Of a stretch of DNA of 64,000 bases, positions 60,126 through 64,000 are shown piece after piece. Numbering within the stretch: the stretch's first letter is position 1; every line of letters starts with the position of its first letter. The DNA comes from Delphinapterus leucas (taxonomy: Eukaryota; Chordata; Mammalia; Artiodactyla; Monodontidae). The translations under genes were made by a program, and so were the position numbers. The notes under the pieces are model-generated. The model was not told the origin of the DNA. It saw nothing but the letters and a program-made list of their open reading frames with translations, and ran no database searches. The stretch is from NCBI RefSeq assembly GCF_002288925.2, contig NW_022098045.1, positions 8,867,042-8,931,041 on the forward strand. The letters are read 5' to 3'.

Positions 60126-62079
60126 GCCCAGGGCCACAGACTAGCAAATGCTTTTCTTTTCTGAGCACAAAGGTAGGCCATAGACAGAATAATACTTTAT
60201 CTTTGAGGGCACTTGGCTTTGTACATCTTTGGTAAAGTGGTAATCCTTTTGGTCTTGTGTGTGAAAGGTTAAAATTGTAATATATCATTTGGACACTGGA
60301 TGGCAATATTCTAAACAGGCTAATCTACTTCCCTATGTTGGGGACAGTCTTACACCGGGTTTGCATAATAAATCTTCATTTCTGAAATCCTATTCAGTCT
60401 CTGGCTTTCTGAGCCTTGTATGGTATTTTTGCCAATAGAAAATAGAAAAACCAATTTGGCTAAACCTGCCAGTCAGTCCATCCAAATACTTGCAACAGGT
60501 CAATCATATTATCCTTAATGAAGGAAATGATATACACAGGATATTAACTCCAGGAGGCTAAGAGCTAAGTTTTCTCGTAGTGAAATTAAGAAGCTGAACC
60601 CACTCAAATAATTTCTGCCCCAGTGCAAAATGTGAGCATCAATAATTCTGCAGCATTCACATCCGATGAACATATTCTGAAATGGTTGTGGTCTGGGTGT
60701 GAATATGTTTCAATGTCCCCAAAATTGGGGAATCCGTGATCATATGGATCTGTTTGGGGCAGCATAACACCAGATTAGAAACTTGAGGCGGGAGAAATGA
60801 GAACAGTGTCAGTTGGCTGGAGTTTGGTATTAAGACAAAAGGAGAAGGATTGTGCGTGGAAATGAGGCAGAAGGGGCTCATTATCTGATTTATCTGTGCA
60901 TGTATAAGACTTTCCCTGTCTAAAAGAAGGAATATAGAGCTGGGTGTTTTTTTTTATGTTTTTTGTTTGTTTTGAGAGATTCAAGGATGTGACTTGCAGC
61001 CAGACTTGTACAATTTCAGAAAGTCATACGCCAGGTCCCTCGGTGGTTCATACTCCAGGAAAATTACCCAGTTTCTCCAAATTTTCAGAGCTAGATCTTA
61101 ACAATAGATTAGAAATCAAAGCTAATGAATAAATTCCTGAAGCCAGCCATGTGTCATAAAAGCACAGATCTTGGCCATTTCCCTGGCCAGTGTCTCAAAA
61201 TGGTAATAACCAAAAGCACCTGGTGAAGCTCAGCTCTTGGGAACGGCTGTCAAAGCTGAACCTGCTTCAGGAGCAGGTGTGTACTCATCTATAACAGCTT
61301 GCTCTCCGAAACTCTCCTAAACTGCCATTCTCTTTATAGTGCAAAAGTGATATCATGAAACACGGGGGAAAATACTATACCTTAAAATAAACAAAAAGCA
61401 CAAGCCGCAAAAAGTGTTCCCATGTGAAAAGCATAAAAATCCAGTGGATCTTAAACTCGACTCAGTAATTGGGAAAGTCTTTCAAAAATAAAGCTACATT
61501 CTAGCTCTAAGGAATCAACATCTTCAGGCAGTGGCACATTCATATACTGTCATTAGAAGTCATGAGATATCCCCTTTCAGTTAGGTGCCGTGGCCCAGCC
61601 CAGCAGGCAGCACTCTGGGGGAGGCTCCTTTCAAGACAGCTCAGACCTAGCCACCGTCCGAAATGTCCCTGATCTTCAGGAAATGGCATGCTCTATTTCT
61701 CCACCAATGGGCAGCTTACCCAGCTGTGGCCTGCTTTCCTCACCCTGCTAGCTTCCCACTTTCATAATTCTCCAGGTGGGAAGCAACCACTAACCCCTAT
61801 AACTACATACACTCCTGACCACTAGAGAACATGCACTGAGATCATACCTGATGCTTTGGTCCATGCCCATAGCTGTGCTTCAGCCTAGTCAATATCTGGT
61901 GCATGCCTGCCCAGTCTTCTTAAGTGTTTCTTGACTTAGAGACTCTCCTTTGGCTGAGAAAAGAAGTACCCTCTTCTCTTCTCTGGGAAGAGAAAAGTCA
62001 AAATATTTCCTACTGCGCTTTAACACCCTGTTCCACAGATATTTAAACTCAAGTCTGCTGAGTTCAATAATAAAAATAT
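60126..62079. other. Unassigned, one LTR-like phrase
   Basis: 'tttgcataataaatcttcat' followed by 'gtctctggctttctgagcc' near 60360-60420 resembles the polyadenylation end of an LTR but has no supporting borders. The rest, to 62.08 kb, holds no exon or named repeat I can support. Confidence 0.3.
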
Positions 62080-62293
62080 TGTGATGGTTAATTTTATGTA
62101 TCAACTTGACTAGCCATGGAGTGCCCAGATATTTGGTTAAACGTTATTTCTGGTGTGACCCTGAGAGTGATTTTGGATGAGATTGACATTAGAATCAATA
62201 GACTCACCAAAGCAGATTACCTTCCCCAATGTGGGTGGGCATCATCCAATCCATTGAAGGACTGAATAGAACAAAAAGGCTGAGTAAGAAAGA

Positions 62294-62345
62294 ATTCTCT
62301 CTCTCTCTCTCTTTCTCTCTCTCTCCCTCTCTCTCTCTCTCTCTG
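62294..62345. repeat. (CT)n microsatellite inside the LTR
   Basis: About 50 bases of CT with rare interruptions. The minus strand gives artefactual Arg-Glu repeats. Confidence 0.92.
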
Positions 62346-62549
62346 CCTGACTGGTTTTGAGCTGGGACATGGGTCTTCTCTTGTCTTCTGACTTGGACTT
62401 GCATTGAAACTTTTATCTTTGGCTCTCCAGGTTTTCACCTGGGCTCAGACTGGAAGTAAACCATCAGTTCTGCTGGGTCTCCATCTTGCAGACTGCAGAT
62501 CTTGGGACTTCTCAGCCTCCGTAATTGTTTGATACAATTCCTTTTAACA

Positions 62550-62590
62550 GATAGATAGATAGATTGATCGATCGATCGATAGATAGATAA
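62550..62590. repeat. (GATA)n/(GATC)n tetranucleotide tract
   Basis: GATA units, then about four GATC-type units ('gatcgatcgatcgata'), then GATA again. It sits where related LTRs carry the AATAAA polyadenylation region. Confidence 0.92.
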
Positions 62591-62639
62591 AAAGATATCC
62601 TGCTGGTTCTGTGTCTCTGGAGAACCCTCATACAGATAT

Positions 62640-64000
62640 GTAATTCTTTCTCAACACTCCCTGTTAAACTGATTCTGTTGGCCTGTTCTCTTACCCACAC
62701 CAATTCCCCACCCTAGACTCCATGAGGAAGAACTTATCCTATAACTTTTCCCTTCTCTGTTTACTGCAGAACAATCTCAACTAGCTTGCACCAACTCAGT
62801 TGAGGTTAAAATGTATCTACTATTCGGAGACCTTTCCTGCTAGTTGTTAAAGTTTTGGTAGCTTGATGTTGGCAATCGTTTAGCATTCACAAAATTGGTG
62901 AATGCTAAAAATCAGGATTGGGGGGAGGGGATATAGTTTTACTAACACCAGTCAAAGAGAATAATATAAAATTTGTCTTAAAACTACCCCCTCCCTAAGG
63001 CTGTGCACTATACTCTAAGCATAAATGTTACCTTAAACGGATGTTAATAAAAAGTTTTTTAAAAAGTAAAGTAGTAAAAAAGTTAAAATATGATAATACC
63101 CCATTCCCCTAACCCCAAGACTATGGCTAGCTTTAGGCTTGGAAACCTATCTTGGAAACCATGACAAGCATCTTGTCTATTCTCCTTTCTTACTTTTGTA
63201 ATTCTCCTCTGCAACTCAGTACCTGCTGTTTCTGATCTTTCTAAGGTGGGACTTCAAATGAAAGGAGCTTGGGGAGAAAGAGCACAGCTTTAGGTAGCTG
63301 GTGCAGTTGTAACCTGGCATTGGTTCCCCATGACTGCAGTGGCTGCACAGTCACTATAACTCTTCTCCTACGGGTTTCTTTTGAGGTCAGAGTTTTCAGG
63401 CTGGAGACCTCCAAATGGTCTCTGGCTACTTCTCTGGCTGATTGTTTAGGTCATTCTTTCAGCCTTTGGACTCAGACAGTCCAGCCTTTTATTGAGGTTA
63501 CATGGCCCTTCCAGGCAGTCCTCTTAGATGAGATCCCTTTTAAGATGACTCACAGTAGAATCCCTTCCGCTCACCTACATTTGCCTCTTCCTGCATATTC
63601 TCCTTCAGAAAATAGGTACTTGCAGTCCTCAATCTGCTCTGTCCCTCAAGAGTCTCTTGTCCTTGACGTTGCAAACATGAGTCAAAGTCACTGTGTCCTC
63701 CAAACCCCAGATAGCACAAGGCAAGATCTCTAAGCAATTCTCTTGAAGTGTCCTTTCCCAAGCGGGCTAATGTGAAGAGGAAGGATCACCCAAGTGCCCC
63801 TCATTGGGGAAAGGAACCCATACAGCAGAAAAATGACTTTCTAAAAATGTTGTTCTCCCAATTTTTTTTATTGCCTTGTGATGAGCCAATAGCAGCCACA
63901 CAAGCTTTATGGCTTCTCAATACAACCTGTATAGACAGTCTGGCATCTTGCTTTACTATGTAAGGAGAACTTGGTACCTCTATTATTGCTCTAGGAGCAA
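62640..64000. other. No feature assigned
   Basis: Apparently single-copy sequence. The 154-codon plus frame at 63269-63733 is the longest non-repeat frame nearby. It lacks a Kozak-like or splice context and has a composition (Ser/Leu/Cys-rich) expected of chance. Confidence 0.35.

Larger units (their letters stand above)
62080..62634 (+). mobile_element. Solo LTR of a mammalian endogenous retroelement
   Basis: Starts TGTGATGGTTAATTTTATGT and ends 'ctggagaaccctcataca', so it has TG...CA termini. Bordering pentamers AATAT (62075-62079) and GATAT (62635-62639) fit a 5-bp target duplication with one change. Internal phrases ('gtgggtgggcatcatccaat', 'gactgaatagaacaaaaagg', 'cttgggacttctcagcctcc') mark it as a known dispersed LTR, probably ERVL-class, whose name I cannot give with certainty. 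No internal viral genes are present. Confidence 0.78.

Noticed and set aside
60360..60420. LTR-like polyadenylation phrase
   Set aside because: No TG/CA borders, target duplication or further LTR text could be found around it.
62204..62438. Arg-Glu-repeat peptides on the minus strand
   Set aside because: Translation of the (CT)n microsatellite within a solo LTR.
62550..62590. Regular short repeats suggestive of an array
   Set aside because: Simple tetranucleotide microsatellite with no spacers. No CRISPR-like structure occurs anywhere in the window.
63269..63733. 154-codon plus-strand open frame
   Set aside because: Longest non-repeat frame near the end, but with low-complexity Ser/Leu/Cys composition, no splice or promoter context, and an overlapping minus-strand frame of similar quality.

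Overview
The window is mammalian nuclear DNA and reads as intron or gene desert in a cetacean (whale or dolphin) or a close cetartiodactyl relative. The organism call rests on repeats. There are four tRNA-derived CHR-type SINEs, all on the minus strand, and several L1 3' ends of the cetartiodactyl type with the short-A-tailed 3' UTR. Below these lies the shared mammalian repeat floor of L2, MIR, MLT1, MER5A, MER20 and old L1M. No bacterial gene, operon, CRISPR array, tRNA or rRNA gene, or CpG island was seen.

Layout. 0-9 kb: L2, CHR, MLT1, an L1 3' end carrying an (AC)n run, and two more CHR insertions. 9.2-12.4 kb: an L1 tail followed by an old L1M with most of ORF2 missing. 12.8-15.2 kb: L2 and MIR. 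15.66-15.79 kb: the best protein-coding exon candidate. 16.7-24 kb: an LTR-like block, MIR, MER5A, L2 and an L1 carrying (TA)n. 25-28 kb: (TA)n, MIR and two opposed old L1 pieces. 28-33 kb: an AT-rich stretch bracketed by two related ~300 bp segments, possibly an ancient LTR element. 35-39 kb: old repeats, then a Tigger-type DNA transposon nested in an L1, then MLT1. 39.60-39.63 kb: a 32-nt exon candidate. 41.9-47.3 kb: old and younger antisense L1s. 48.8-54.4 kb: a nearly complete but broken antisense L1. 55-64 kb: L2, a poly(A)-only insertion, MLT1, MIR, a solo LTR and unassigned sequence.

If the two exon candidates are real, the window lies inside one plus-strand gene. The 130-nt exon ends in phase 0. 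The 32-nt exon about 24 kb downstream is open in the frame that phase predicts. I do not recognise the gene. Everything else is mobile-element debris, and nothing supports an intact new biological system. The most useful observations are the exon pair, a SINE that appears to carry transduced 3' flank, a poly(A)-only insertion, the Tigger-in-L1 nesting, and two L1 copies that grew different microsatellites at the same internal site. Repeat boundaries are by eye and are approximate unless a target-site duplication is given.
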